This document shows, piece after piece, positions 23,854 through 32,450 of a stretch of 64,000 nt of DNA. Each line of letters starts with the position of its first letter. Within the stretch, counting starts at the first letter, position 1. The position numbers were made by a program, and so were the translations under genes. The DNA comes from CACZQA01 sp050943615 (GTDB lineage: Bacteria; Actinomycetota; Coriobacteriia; Coriobacteriales; QAMH01). The stretch covers positions 1 through 64,000 of the forward strand of contig JBMNPN010000002.1 of the NCBI GenBank assembly GCA_050943615.1. The letters run 5' to 3'. The notes beneath the pieces are model-generated. The model saw only the letters and a list, made by a program, of their open reading frames with translations. It made no database searches and was not told the DNA's origin.

Positions 23854-23870
23854 TTGCCGATTGACGAAGC

Positions 23871-23920
23871 CGGCCCCGCGGGCACTGAACTGCTTTCGCG
23901 GGGCCGACGCTTTGTTTTTC
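23871..23920 (+). terminator. Intrinsic terminator before the third ATPase
   Basis: A perfect 10-bp stem, CGGCCCCGCG (23871-23880) with CGCGGGGCCG (23897-23906), is followed by a T-rich stretch. It would reduce read-through into the ATPase gene at 24013. Confidence 0.65.
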
Positions 23921-24012
23921 GATTCGCCTGCAGCGCGGGTTCGTGCGGGTGCTGCCTGAGCGCAACGCCGGCACGAGGCCGCGCATACGTGAACGAGGAG
24001 GTTCGCCAAAGC

Positions 24013-24816
24013 ATGAAATTGAGAGCCGAGAACCTGGACGTGGGGCATGACTTTCGCCACGTGGTGCAGCGCGACATCTCCTTTGAGGTGGAAAGCGGCG
24101 AGGTCTGCTGCGTGCTCGGTCCCAACGGGTGCGGCAAGACGACGCTGTTCGATACGATGCTGGGGCTGTTGGCCCCGCGCTCCGGCCATGCGTACCTCGA
24201 GTTCGACGACGGAACCAAGCGCGACGTGCACCAGATGAAGCCCGAGGAGCGCGCTCAGGTTCTCTCTTACGTGGCACAGCACCATCAGCCGCCGTTCCCC
24301 TATGCCACGCGCGACGTGATCGAGATGGGGCTCGTGGACCGCATACTTGCGGGAGGCACGCCGACCGAAGATGAAGAGCAGCTCGTGGACGAGACCATGG
24401 AGGAGCTTGGGATTTGGGAGCTGCGCGATGAGCCGTACACGCAGCTATCCGGCGGCGAGCTGCAGCTCACGATGATCGCCCGCGCCCTCGTGCAGCGCCC
24501 GCGCTTCGTCTTTCTGGACGAGCCGACCGCCGCGCTCGACTACGGCAACGAGATCCGCGTCATCGAGCAGGTGAAGCGCCTCGCGGAACGCGGCATGGGC
24601 GTGCTCATGACCACCCACAATCCCGATCACGCCTTTCTGCTGGATGCCAACGCCGTGCTGCTCGGCAAGGACTTTCCCATGGTCGCGGGCAGCTGCTGGG
24701 ACGTGCTCACCGACAGCGCCATGTGCGCGGCCTACAAGACCGAGGTGTACCGCGTGCAATTCGAGCGCCTCGATGGCGGTCGCATGTACGTCTGCGTCCC
24801 CGACCTCGGGGACTAG
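24013..24816 (+). CDS. ABC transporter ATP-binding protein, no adjacent permease
   Basis: This 267-residue iron-complex/B12-type ATPase is intact: Walker A GPNGCGKTT, signature LSGGELQ, Walker B FVFLDEPTAALDY, and H-loop MTTHNPDHAF. It has GAGGAGG about 10 nt before the ATG. It has no permease of its own: a terminator precedes it and repeats follow. It differs from the ATPases at 11609 and 52898, for instance by a longer EFDDGTKRDVHQMKPEE region in place of the usual short loop. It may serve the A1/A2 permeases under other conditions, or its partners may have been lost. Confidence 0.9.
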   Translation: MKLRAENLDVGHDFRHVVQRDISFEVESGEVCCVLGPNGCGKTTLFDTMLGLLAPRSGHAYLEFDDGTKRDVHQMKPEERAQVLSYVAQHHQPPFPYATRDVIEMGLVDRILAGGTPTEDEEQLVDETMEELGIWELRDEPYTQLSGGELQLTMIARALVQRPRFVFLDEPTAALDYGNEIRVIEQVKRLAERGMGVLMTTHNPDHAFLLDANAVLLGKDFPMVAGSCWDVLTDSAMCAAYKTEVYRVQFERLDGGRMYVCVPDLGD

Positions 24817-24828
24817 CTCGCCCGCAGG

Positions 24829-24938
24829 GCGGCGGCCCGCGGAACCCGCGGCCCTCTCCCGCGGCCCCGGCGCCCGCGGAACCCGCGCCTCTCCCGCGAC
24901 CCCGGCGCCCGCGGAACCCGCGCCTCTCCCGCGACCCC
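24829..24938. repeat. 35-bp GC-rich tandem repeat
   Basis: Positions 24869-24903 and 24904-24938 are identical 35-bp units (beginning GGCGCCCGCGGAACCCGCGC). A degenerate unit precedes them at 24829-24868. The array directly abuts family A copy 3. I see no gene here. Confidence 0.8.
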
Positions 24939-24961
24939 GGCCCCTCCCCGCGGGCGAGAAA

Positions 24962-25035
24962 TTAACCACATTTAGAATTTCAGGTTTCTTCGCGAACTGG
25001 GCAAACACGAAACCTGAATTTTAAATGTTGGTTAA
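24962..25035 (+). repeat. 74-nt palindromic repeat, family A copy 3
   Basis: TTAACC to GGTTAA is 74 nt, with inner arms AATTTCAGGTTTC and GAAACCTGAATT and a centre containing CGCGAACTGGG. Confidence 0.85.
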
Positions 25036-25134
25036 TTGTCGCCACCACCCCCAGTGGCAGCCCCATCCCTCGCGAACCGAGCGCGACCCCGGCGGTCTCC
25101 TGGAACCCGCGCTCCTCCCGCGCGGTTCCCGCAA

Positions 25135-25208
25135 TTAACCGCATCTACAATTTCAGGTTCCTCCGCAACCTGGGAAAACGCGAAACCTGAAAATAAGATG
25201 CTGATTAA
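25135..25208 (+). repeat. 74-nt palindromic repeat, family A copy 4
   Basis: It is 74 nt long, with TTAACC at the left and GATTAA at the right (one mismatch). It lies 46 bp upstream of the start of the nuclease-fold gene at 25255, in the same orientation as copies 3 and 5. Confidence 0.82.
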
Positions 25209-25254
25209 TTTGGAGTATCGTGTGCTAGGGAGACGAGCGTGGAGAGGGGAAGCG

Positions 25255-26412
25255 ATGCAACTTGCGGTCAACAAGAACACAGCACTGTACCTGCTGCGCA
25301 GCATGCGTGCGAGGGGAGCATCCCCGCGCTACGCGCTCTCCCGTCGCTGCAATCTTCCCACTGCATCTCCTCACCCGCACAAACGGTGGAGCAAGAAGGG
25401 CCTGCGGGCATTCGTTCGCTCAAACAAGTTAGCGTCGACTGCTCCGCTCGAGCAGGTCGACATCGCCGTTCCAAGCGGTGCTCCGCGCCTGTATCTGAGC
25501 ATTGCCCGTTGCAGCACCTATGGCTCCGGACTTCCCAAGCGCTCGTTCGTCGATCTTGGTAGCGGCCTGTTCATGAGCAGCCCGGAGCTTCTGTTCGTGG
25601 AGCTTGCGCCAGAGCTGTCATTGCCGGAGCACCTGATGCTCGGCCTGGAACTTTGCGGCGGGTTCTCGCGCGACCCGGACAACCCGATCGAGGGCGACTG
25701 CACGTTCGACGTCCAGCCGGTGACGTCGCGGGAGCGCATTTCAGCCTTTATAGAACGCTGCGGTAGGCTCAAGGGCGTCGGCCCCGCGCGGCGCACGCTT
25801 GCGCTGCTCGCCGATAACGCCTGGTCTCCCACGGAGGCTGCCGTGGCGGTCATGATCTCCCTGCCGCTCGAGGAGTACGGCTACGAACTCGGGCGCTGCG
25901 TTCTCAATCCCCGCTTTTCGACGCCCAAGCACCTGCAGCGTGCGGCGGTGCGGGAATCCCGCGTGCCCGACATCCTGATCGAGGGGACGTCTGTGGGCAT
26001 CAACTACGATGGCGCCGTGCACTTCGACCTCGACTCGGTCGTCTCGGCGACGATGGCGCTGGACCGCGACCCCGGGAGCGCCGCCCTCAGCTGCGCGCTC
26101 ACCGAGACCATGAACGCAGTGCGCGCCAAGCTCGTCGACGATATCCGCCGGAACCGAGAGCTCGCGGCCGACGGACTCACGGTGTTTCCCGTGGTCAAGG
26201 AGGACCTGTATGAGGAGGGTGGGCTCGACCGGGTCATGGCGCAAGTGGTCGCGGCGCTCGAGGCGCATGAGGGCGTCGAGCATCCCTTGCAGCGCGACGC
26301 GCTCGCCTCGGCGTTTGCCAGCAAGGAGCGCCAGGCACTCGTCCGCTCTCTCATTCCCGGGCCGGACAGGGAGCTCGACCCTTCATGCGTCGAGGCGTTC
26401 GTGGGATATTGA
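25255..26412 (+). CDS. Uncharacterised protein with DUF559-like nuclease fold (paralog 1)
   Basis: This 385-residue protein begins after GAGAGGGG at an ATG. The longer reading frame upstream runs through repeat copies and is not convincing. The N-terminus is basic; the middle has conserved LFMSSPELLFVELAPELSLP and WSPTEAAVAVMISLPLEEYG blocks; the C-terminal third has PDILIEGTSVGINYDGAVH, which resembles the PD-(D/E)XK arrangement of DUF559-type endonucleases, but with Asn where Glu is expected. It shares all of these blocks with the gene at 38652. It is bracketed by family A palindromes at 25135-25208 and 26422-26495. It may be a repeat-associated or defence-type protein; this is inference. 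Confidence 0.6.
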   Translation: MQLAVNKNTALYLLRSMRARGASPRYALSRRCNLPTASPHPHKRWSKKGLRAFVRSNKLASTAPLEQVDIAVPSGAPRLYLSIARCSTYGSGLPKRSFVDLGSGLFMSSPELLFVELAPELSLPEHLMLGLELCGGFSRDPDNPIEGDCTFDVQPVTSRERISAFIERCGRLKGVGPARRTLALLADNAWSPTEAAVAVMISLPLEEYGYELGRCVLNPRFSTPKHLQRAAVRESRVPDILIEGTSVGINYDGAVHFDLDSVVSATMALDRDPGSAALSCALTETMNAVRAKLVDDIRRNRELAADGLTVFPVVKEDLYEEGGLDRVMAQVVAALEAHEGVEHPLQRDALASAFASKERQALVRSLIPGPDRELDPSCVEAFVGY

Positions 26413-26421
26413 TTCGCAATA

Positions 26422-26495
26422 TTAACCGCAATTAGAATTTCAGGTTTCTCTGCGACCTGCAGAAACGTGAAACCTGAAATTTGTTTGTTGGTTAA
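26422..26495 (+). repeat. 74-nt palindromic repeat, family A copy 5
   Basis: TTAACC to GGTTAA is 74 nt, with inner arms AATTTCAGGTTTC and GAAACCTGAAATT. It begins 10 bp after the stop codon of the nuclease-fold gene, where it could also serve as a transcript-end hairpin. Confidence 0.85.
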
Positions 26496-26640
26496 ATTGG
26501 CGGGCATGCGAAACACCCGCCGTCGGGGCATGCCACCATGCGCGCGGGCGGACTCGTGCTCGCACCCGTTCCTCTCGTGCCGCGGCCCTGCGCTAGAATC
26601 GCTGGTAGACATACATCCCCTGGGCAGGAGGCAGATACCC

Positions 26641-27642
26641 ATGAGCCAGTTTCTCGAGAACGTGATTGCGCGTGCCAAGGCGGACAGGCAGACGATCGTT
26701 TTGCCGGAAGGGACAGACGAGCGCACGGTGAAGGCGGCACGCGAGATTATGGACCGCGGCATCGCCGACATCATCATCTTGGGAAGCGAGGAAGAAATCG
26801 CCGCCCATGGCGTCGACGTCTCGGGAGCGACGCTCATCGACCCCGCGAGCTCCGACAAACTCGAGCCGTACGCGCAGAAGTTCGCCGAGCTGCGCGCCAA
26901 GAAGGGCGTCACGCTAGAGCAGGCGCGCGAGCAGATGCACGACGTGAGCTACTTTGGCGTCATGATGGTCTACATGGGCGATGCCGACGGCATGGTCTCG
27001 GGTGCCTGCCACTCCACTGCCGACACGCTGCGCCCCGCGCTGCAGATCCTGAAGACCGCCCCCGGCACCAAGCTCGTGAGCTCGTCGTTCGTGATGGACG
27101 TGCCCGATTGCGAATACGGCGACAACGGGCTTCTCGTCGTGGGGGACTGCGCGCTCAACATCTACCCGGATACCGAGGAGCTCGCCGAAATCGCGCTGGC
27201 TTGCGCCGAGACCTTCGAGAAGCTCTGCGGCGGCACGCCGCGCGTGGCGATGCTCTCGTACTCGAGCTACGGTTCGGGCAAGGGGGACTCGGTCGACAAG
27301 GTCGCCGAGGCCACGCGCATCGCCAAGGAGAAGGCCCCCGACCTGGCGCTCGATGGCGAGCTGCAGGCAGATGCCGCGCTCGTGCCGGAAGTCGGCGCGC
27401 TCAAGGCGCCCGATTCGCCCGTTGCGGGCAAGGCGAACGTGCTCATCTTCCCCAACATCGATGCGGGCAACATCGGCTATAAGCTGGTGCAGCGCTTGGG
27501 CAAGGCCGATGCCTTCGGGCCGGTCATGCAGGGCATGGCAAAGCCGGTCAACGACCTGTCCCGCGGCTGCTCGGCAAACGACATCGTCGGGACGGTCGCC
27601 ATCACCTGCGTGCAATCCCAGGCTCGCAAGGACGCCCACTAG
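26641..27642 (+). CDS. pta: Phosphate acetyltransferase
   Basis: This 333-residue cytoplasmic enzyme converts acetyl-CoA and phosphate to acetyl phosphate and CoA, the first step of acetate formation and ATP gain in fermentation. It has the family start (RQTIVLPEGTDERTVKAA), the conserved MVSGACHSTADTLRPALQI block, and SYSSYGSGKGDSVDKV and FPNIDAGNIGYKLVQRLG near the C-terminus. The length matches the short Pta type without the N-terminal regulatory domain. ATG 26641 has AGGAGG 9 nt upstream. A TAGAAT hexamer at 26594-26599 may be its -10 element. No acetate kinase gene is adjacent. Confidence 0.95.
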   Translation: MSQFLENVIARAKADRQTIVLPEGTDERTVKAAREIMDRGIADIIILGSEEEIAAHGVDVSGATLIDPASSDKLEPYAQKFAELRAKKGVTLEQAREQMHDVSYFGVMMVYMGDADGMVSGACHSTADTLRPALQILKTAPGTKLVSSSFVMDVPDCEYGDNGLLVVGDCALNIYPDTEELAEIALACAETFEKLCGGTPRVAMLSYSSYGSGKGDSVDKVAEATRIAKEKAPDLALDGELQADAALVPEVGALKAPDSPVAGKANVLIFPNIDAGNIGYKLVQRLGKADAFGPVMQGMAKPVNDLSRGCSANDIVGTVAITCVQSQARKDAH

Positions 27643-27790
27643 CCAGTCACGCGTGCACTGCATACCCTTTTCTTGTGCAAATATGGGCGCGCGTGCCCTG
27701 ATGGCGCCATGACTGGCGTATCATTCTTCAAGTTACGCACATCTCTTAGATGCGCATAGGCAATGCAAGCGTTCTTGGGAGTAGAGAACT

Positions 27791-28819
27791 TTGGCGGACG
27801 AAAAGCTCATAACCTATGCAGTTCCCTGCTATAACTCTGCGGAGTACATGGACCACTGCATCGAGTCGATTCTCGCGTGCGGGGCAGATGACATCGAGAT
27901 CGTCATAGTCGACGACGGCTCGACCGAGGACAACACCCTCGAGAAGGCGCGCGACTGGGCCGTGCGCTACCCCGATATCATCCGTGCAGTCCACCAGGAA
28001 AACGGCGGGCATGGCGCTGCGGTCATGAAGGGGCTTGCCGAGGCGCACGGGCTCTATTTCAAGGTCGTCGACAGCGATGACTGGCTCGACAACGCGAGCA
28101 ACGTCAAGATGCTCGAGACGCTGAGGAAATTCCAGGAGCGCCCGCTCGACCTCATGATCGTCAACTACGTCTACGAGCACGTGGCGGACAACACCCGCGA
28201 GGTCATGAACTACCGCCACATCCTGCCCGAGAACAAGGTGTTTCGCTGGGAGGAGTGCGGGAACTTCCCACCGTCCAAGGTCATCCTCATGCACTCGGTC
28301 GTCTATCGCTCCCAGATGCTGCGCGACTGCGGGCTGCAGCTCCCGAGCCACACCTTCTACGTCGACAACATCTTCGTCTACGTCCCGCTACCGAGCTGCA
28401 GGCGCCTCTACTATCTCGACGTCGACCTCTACCGTTACCTGATCGGCCGTGACGACCAGAGCGTCAACGAGCAGGTGATGATCGGGCGCATCGACCAGCA
28501 GCTGCGCATCACGCGCATCATGATCGACGCGTTCCGCCTGCAAGAAGACGTCGCGAGCCTCAAGCTGCGCCAGTACATGGTCAACTATCTCTCCATGATG
28601 ATGATCATCTGCACGATCTTCAGCATGATGAGCGACCGCGAGGACAAAGACCAGCTGCGGCGCGACATCTGGCACCACCTGCAGGCGCACGATCCGGCCA
28701 CCTATCACAAGATCCGTTATGGTATTTTTGGGATTGCCGCGCACTTGCCGGGCGAGCGGGGGGACAAGATCCTGCTTTCGCTCTATCATGTGGCGCAGAA
28801 GATTTTCAAGTTCAACTAG
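27791..28819 (+). CDS. Family 2 glycosyltransferase
   Basis: This 342-residue protein has the GT-A fold start TYAVPCYNSAEYMDHCIESI, the nucleotide-binding IVDDGSTEDNT and the metal-binding VVDSDDWLD (DxD type). It would transfer a sugar from a nucleotide donor to an unknown surface glycan or lipid. No membrane helix is obvious. Several conserved Tyr/Arg-rich segments fill the C-terminal half, including an Ile/Met-rich stretch (YLSMMMIICTIFSMM) that may be membrane-associated. The start is TTG at 27791 with GGGAG 8 nt upstream; no ATG fits. The gene stands alone, which leaves the acceptor open. Confidence 0.85.
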   Translation: MADEKLITYAVPCYNSAEYMDHCIESILACGADDIEIVIVDDGSTEDNTLEKARDWAVRYPDIIRAVHQENGGHGAAVMKGLAEAHGLYFKVVDSDDWLDNASNVKMLETLRKFQERPLDLMIVNYVYEHVADNTREVMNYRHILPENKVFRWEECGNFPPSKVILMHSVVYRSQMLRDCGLQLPSHTFYVDNIFVYVPLPSCRRLYYLDVDLYRYLIGRDDQSVNEQVMIGRIDQQLRITRIMIDAFRLQEDVASLKLRQYMVNYLSMMMIICTIFSMMSDREDKDQLRRDIWHHLQAHDPATYHKIRYGIFGIAAHLPGERGDKILLSLYHVAQKIFKFN

Positions 28820-28872
28820 GAGCAGTTTCATGTACCTCTACGGGAGAGAGCCGTAGCTGCCTCTTTCGGACG

Positions 28873-28901
28873 CGCATCTGCCGTCGAATAAGGCGGATGC
28901 G
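28873..28901 (+). other. Hairpin between the glycosyltransferase gene and prfA
   Basis: CGCATCTGCC pairs with GGCGGATGCG (one T-G wobble) through a 9-nt loop. It has no T tract downstream, so it may be an mRNA-stability or leader element of prfA rather than a terminator. Confidence 0.4.
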
Positions 28902-29000
28902 AAAAACACTGACCAATTCAGGCGAATGACGTCGCGCTTTGCGCATGCCCTTGCGCGTGCCGAGTGCGATTCTTGAGACGAGAAAGACAGAAACACCACC

Positions 29001-30080
29001 ATGTACGACAAACTGAAAAAGATCATCGAAGCCTTTGAGGAGCTCGAGGCCAAGCTCGGCGACCCTGCGATTTTGGCCGACCAGAAAGAGTACACGCGCC
29101 TTGCAAAGGAACATGCGCGCCAGGGAGACCTCGTTGCCGCCGCGCGCAAGTACGTCTCGCTGTGCGACCAGCTCGAGTCTGCCAAAGAGGAGATCAAGAT
29201 CGAGTCCGACCCCGATTTAAAGGAGCTCGCCCAGGAGGAGGTCACCGACATCGAGGAGCAGCTGCCCGCCCTGGAAGAGGACATCAAGTTCATGCTGCTT
29301 CCCCAGGATCCCAACGACGAGAAGGACATCATCGTCGAGATCCGCAGCGCGGCCGGCGGCGACGAGGCCGCCATCTTTGCAGGCGACCTGTTCAAGATGT
29401 ACTCGCGCTATGCGGACAGCAAGAAGTGGAAGGTCGAGGTCATCGATTCCTCCCCGTCCGACCAGGGCGGGTTCTCCAAAATCGAGTTCAAGGTGCTTGG
29501 CGACAAGGTCTACAGCTCGATGAAGTTCGAGTCCGGCGTGCACCGCGTGCAGCGCGTCCCCAAGACCGAAAGCCAGGGGCGCATCCAGACCTCGACGGCG
29601 ACGGTTGCCGTCATGCCCGAGGCAGACGAGGTCGAGGTGGAGATCAAGCCCGAGGACATCCGCATCGACGTGTTCCGCGCCGGCGGTCCCGGTGGGCAGT
29701 GCGTCAACACGACCGACTCTGCGGTGCGCATCACGCACCTGCCGACCGGCTTGGTCGTGCAGTCGCAGGACCAGAAGTCGCAGATCCAGAACCGCGAGGC
29801 GGCACTCCAGGTGCTGCGCGCGCGCCTGTACGACAAGATGCTGCAGGAGCAGCAGGAAGCGCAGGGAGCCGAGCGTCGCAAGCAGATCGGCGGCGGCAAC
29901 CGTTCCGAGAAGATCCGCACCTACAACCAGCCGCAGGACCGCGTGACCGACCACCGCATCGGCTACAACGGGACCTACTCGGGTATTCTCGAGGGCGATG
30001 GCCTGGGCGACCTTATCGAGAACCTCGCGGCGGCGGACCGTGCCGCGCGCCTCGAGCAGGCGACGGGCGAAGCTGCCTAA
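29001..30080 (+). CDS. prfA: Peptide chain release factor 1
   Basis: This 359-residue protein is RF1, which reads UAA and UAG stop codons in the ribosomal A site and releases the peptide. The catalytic GGQ is in FRAGGPGGQCVN (about residues 225-236). The stop-codon recognition region is in the HRVQRVPKTESQGRIQTST block, and the C-terminal DHRIGYN is typical. The length is standard. prmC follows 1 nt after its stop, the common arrangement because PrmC methylates the GGQ glutamine. No strong Shine-Dalgarno sequence is visible. Confidence 0.96.
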   Translation: MYDKLKKIIEAFEELEAKLGDPAILADQKEYTRLAKEHARQGDLVAAARKYVSLCDQLESAKEEIKIESDPDLKELAQEEVTDIEEQLPALEEDIKFMLLPQDPNDEKDIIVEIRSAAGGDEAAIFAGDLFKMYSRYADSKKWKVEVIDSSPSDQGGFSKIEFKVLGDKVYSSMKFESGVHRVQRVPKTESQGRIQTSTATVAVMPEADEVEVEIKPEDIRIDVFRAGGPGGQCVNTTDSAVRITHLPTGLVVQSQDQKSQIQNREAALQVLRARLYDKMLQEQQEAQGAERRKQIGGGNRSEKIRTYNQPQDRVTDHRIGYNGTYSGILEGDGLGDLIENLAAADRAARLEQATGEAA

Positions 30081-30081
30081 G

Positions 30082-30936
30082 ATGGGCGATACCTGGACGG
30101 TCGCGCGCACGCTCGACTGGTGCAAGGGCTACCTGGAACGCCACGACGACGAGCACCCGCGCCTGAGCGCCGAGATCCTGCTCGCCGCGGCAACGGGGCT
30201 TTCGCGCGTCGAGCTCTACGCCTACTTCGATCGGCCGCTGAGTGCAGAGGAGCGCGCAACGCTGAGGGAGTCCCTCAAGCGCCGTGGTGCTGGAGAGCCG
30301 CTCCAGTACGTGACAGGGGATGCGGCGTTTCGGCATATCGTCGTGAAGACTGCCCGTGGCGTGCTCATTCCCCGCCCCGAAACGGAGAGTCTGGTCGAGC
30401 TCGTGCTCTCGGAATTCGCGGAGCATGATGGAGAGGTCCAGGCGCTCGAGGTCGGCTGCGGGACGGGCTGCATCGCCTGTTCCCTTGCAAAAGAAGCCGG
30501 CATGCACGTCACGGCGACTGACATTTCGCCCGAAGCCCTCACGTGCGCCAAGGGAAACGTCGAGATGCTCGGCCTGACAGATAACGTCGACGTCGTCGAG
30601 GCCGATTGCGTCGAGGGCGTCGAGGGCCCCTTCGATGTGCTCGTGAGCAACCCGCCCTACATCCCGACGGCGGTGCTCTCGGAGCTTCCGCAGGAGGTCG
30701 TGGGCTTCGAGCCAAAACTTGCGCTCGACGGCGGAATAGACGGGCTCGTCTTCTTCGACCGCCTGGTCGCGGAGGCAGTTCCGCTGCTCACTTCCGGTGG
30801 CTTTTTTGCCTGCGAGCTTCACGAGGACTGCCTTGACGAGGCGGCTACCCGACTCGAGCGGGCGGGGCTTCATGACGTTGCCGTGCACGAGGATCTGACA
30901 GGCCGCTCGCGCTTTGTCACGGCCCATACCGCTTAA
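30082..30936 (+). CDS. prmC: Release factor glutamine methyltransferase
   Basis: This 284-residue protein methylates the GGQ glutamine of release factors using S-adenosylmethionine. The N-terminal helical domain (about 1-90) contacts the release factor, and the methyltransferase domain has motif I LEVGCGTGCIACSLAKE and the catalytic NPPY in VSNPPYIPTA. The ATG lies 1 nt after the prfA stop, so translation is coupled. The length and motifs are ordinary for the family. Confidence 0.94.
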   Translation: MGDTWTVARTLDWCKGYLERHDDEHPRLSAEILLAAATGLSRVELYAYFDRPLSAEERATLRESLKRRGAGEPLQYVTGDAAFRHIVVKTARGVLIPRPETESLVELVLSEFAEHDGEVQALEVGCGTGCIACSLAKEAGMHVTATDISPEALTCAKGNVEMLGLTDNVDVVEADCVEGVEGPFDVLVSNPPYIPTAVLSELPQEVVGFEPKLALDGGIDGLVFFDRLVAEAVPLLTSGGFFACELHEDCLDEAATRLERAGLHDVAVHEDLTGRSRFVTAHTA

Positions 30937-31024
30937 GCGCCCAAGCGCTTTCCTGCACGTTTCGGCAATGTGAATTTGAGGCAAATCTAGGAGATTGTCT
31001 CGGCTGCCCTTTCCTGTTCTCAGG

Positions 31025-31030
31025 TACGAT
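31025..31030 (+). promoter_or_regulatory. -10 element placed for a leaderless start
   Basis: TACGAT ends 6 nt before ATG 31037, so transcription would begin at or next to the start codon. No good -35 is visible. Confidence 0.35.
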
Positions 31031-31036
31031 AGCAGC

Positions 31037-31768
31037 ATGAAACCCGTCCTCTTTTCCCGAGGACGTGCGATGGTTTTTCGGAGACGATACGTGAGCTTTC
31101 AGACGGGAATTTTCGCCCTTGATGACATAGGCACGCCGGGGGACCGCAAGGTCTCCTTCGACGTCGCCGCCGAGCGCGCCTATGCGCTGGCGGGGAAGTA
31201 CGCGTCTCCGTTCATGTCAGGACACTGTGGCACCTTCGCCTCATATCTTGCCCGCCAATGTGGATGCAATATCCGCGTCTGCTATCTCGAGTCGAAGCAC
31301 TACAAGGTGCTCGTGCACGCTTGGTGCGAGCTGCCTTTTTCCCGTTCGGAAACAGGCGAGGAACTGTTCGCTGATATTCGAGGCGTGACCTCGAACGGAG
31401 ATGATATTCTCCAGCCCTTCATCGACAATATTGCCGACTTTGCGATCTGCGAGGAGATGCAACGCGATGGAATGCGCGTCATGTACGGTCAGTTTGTCGC
31501 TCCGGGTGCGGATGCGCAGTTCGAGACTTGGTATTCCGAGCTAGACGGCACGAGCGATTTTTCCGAGGCACAAGATGCGCTCAAGGCATTCACCGATGGC
31601 TTCGAGTTCGAGGGCGTGTGGGGAGCGATGCGCGGGAAGACAGCGGCCGGCCAAGGCGAGGAAAGCTGGCACATCGCGTTCGACGAGGAACACGCAAAGA
31701 GAAGCGCTGAACCTGTGCTCGTTCCCCGCAAGCGGCGGCAGCCCCGTCAGAGGCGGGTGCTCTACTAG
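31037..31768 (+). CDS. Uncharacterised protein, possible transglutaminase-like fold
   Basis: I do not recognise this 243-residue protein with certainty. It has a Cys-His-Asp order that resembles the transglutaminase/papain-like fold: SGHCGTFASYLARQCG, then VLVHAWCELPF, then FADIRGV, at about residues 66-120. No signal peptide or membrane helix is visible. The C-terminus is basic (PRKRRQPRQRR). The start could be ATG 31037 (leaderless) or ATG 31070 (with GAGGA upstream). It stands alone after prmC and converges on the HdeD-like gene with a 4-nt overlap. A Cys-peptidase or peptide-N-glycanase-like activity is conceivable but not shown. Confidence 0.5.
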   Translation: MKPVLFSRGRAMVFRRRYVSFQTGIFALDDIGTPGDRKVSFDVAAERAYALAGKYASPFMSGHCGTFASYLARQCGCNIRVCYLESKHYKVLVHAWCELPFSRSETGEELFADIRGVTSNGDDILQPFIDNIADFAICEEMQRDGMRVMYGQFVAPGADAQFETWYSELDGTSDFSEAQDALKAFTDGFEFEGVWGAMRGKTAAGQGEESWHIAFDEEHAKRSAEPVLVPRKRRQPRQRRVLY

Positions 31769-32283
31769 AGCGGGTCGACGTCGATGGGCTGCGACTTGAT
31801 GGTGAGTATGAGCAGGTCGATGCCCTCGAGGATGAAGGCGATTCCGACAAACTGGATCAGCATGCTCGGCCAGATCAGGGCGCAGAGGCCAAAGAGCGCA
31901 TCGAGGATGGAAACCACCAGTGTGAGGGCGCGGCCCTTGAAATCACCGAGGGAGATGATCGTGACGGTCTGCGCGATTCCCGTGACGAGGATGATGAAGG
32001 CGATGAGCCACGAGATGGTCGTCGAGAAGGCGAGCGGGTGGAACAGGCAGATCAGGGCGAATATCAGGAGCAGGATGGCAAAGATGAGCGTGGCTGTGCT
32101 GGCGGGCGTGCCACGTAGGCCCTTGCTCCAGGTGGTGAATGCCCCAATCGCTGCGACGAGGATGCCGATGCCGACGAGCACGCCGATGAACGAGAGCGAG
32201 AACTTGGGGAAGAACAGGAAAATCACGCCGAGGATTATGAGAATCGCGCACGTGGTGCCGCCCATTTTCTTTTCGATGAACAT
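31765..32283 (-). CDS. HdeD/DUF308-family membrane protein
   Basis: This 172-residue protein has six predicted membrane helices with almost no loops, beginning CAILIILGVIFLFFP and ending near FILEGIDLLIL. This repeated-pair pattern is characteristic of the DUF308/HdeD family, linked to acid resistance in enterobacteria but of unknown function elsewhere. The C-terminus is short and charged (IKSQPIDVDPL). It overlaps the convergent gene at 31037 by 4 nt, and upstream lies a repeat array. Confidence 0.78.
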   Translation of the reverse strand: MFIEKKMGGTTCAILIILGVIFLFFPKFSLSFIGVLVGIGILVAAIGAFTTWSKGLRGTPASTATLIFAILLLIFALICLFHPLAFSTTISWLIAFIILVTGIAQTVTIISLGDFKGRALTLVVSILDALFGLCALIWPSMLIQFVGIAFILEGIDLLILTIKSQPIDVDPL

Positions 32284-32450
32284 GTTCTCGTTTCCTCTCT
32301 GCCTGCCTGTTTGATGTGAGCCGCCTGTATCGGGTGTTCTGCTCTAGTCTACACATATGTCAACGAAGCGGGCGGAAATTTTCCACTATGTGCAGAAGCT
32401 ACCTGTGCTGTGCGGAATATACCCGCGCTGCCTCAGGTATCCCTGCCCAA
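32284..32450. other. Intergenic region between the HdeD-like gene and repeat cluster 1
   Basis: No gene or strong signal is visible apart from the likely minus-strand promoter region of the HdeD-like gene near 32340-32360 (TAGACTAGAGCA on the minus strand). Confidence 0.4.

Noticed and set aside
21457..24285. 942-codon open frame on the minus strand
   Set aside because: It runs antisense to the surface-protein gene and the third ATPase gene. The plus-strand genes have signal peptide, domains and ribosome binding sites; the antisense product has no recognisable domain. It is a composition artefact.
25036..25254. N-terminal extension of the nuclease-fold gene
   Set aside because: The frame is open upstream but runs through a palindrome copy and lacks a start with a ribosome binding site. 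The ATG at 25255 has GAGAGGGG upstream.
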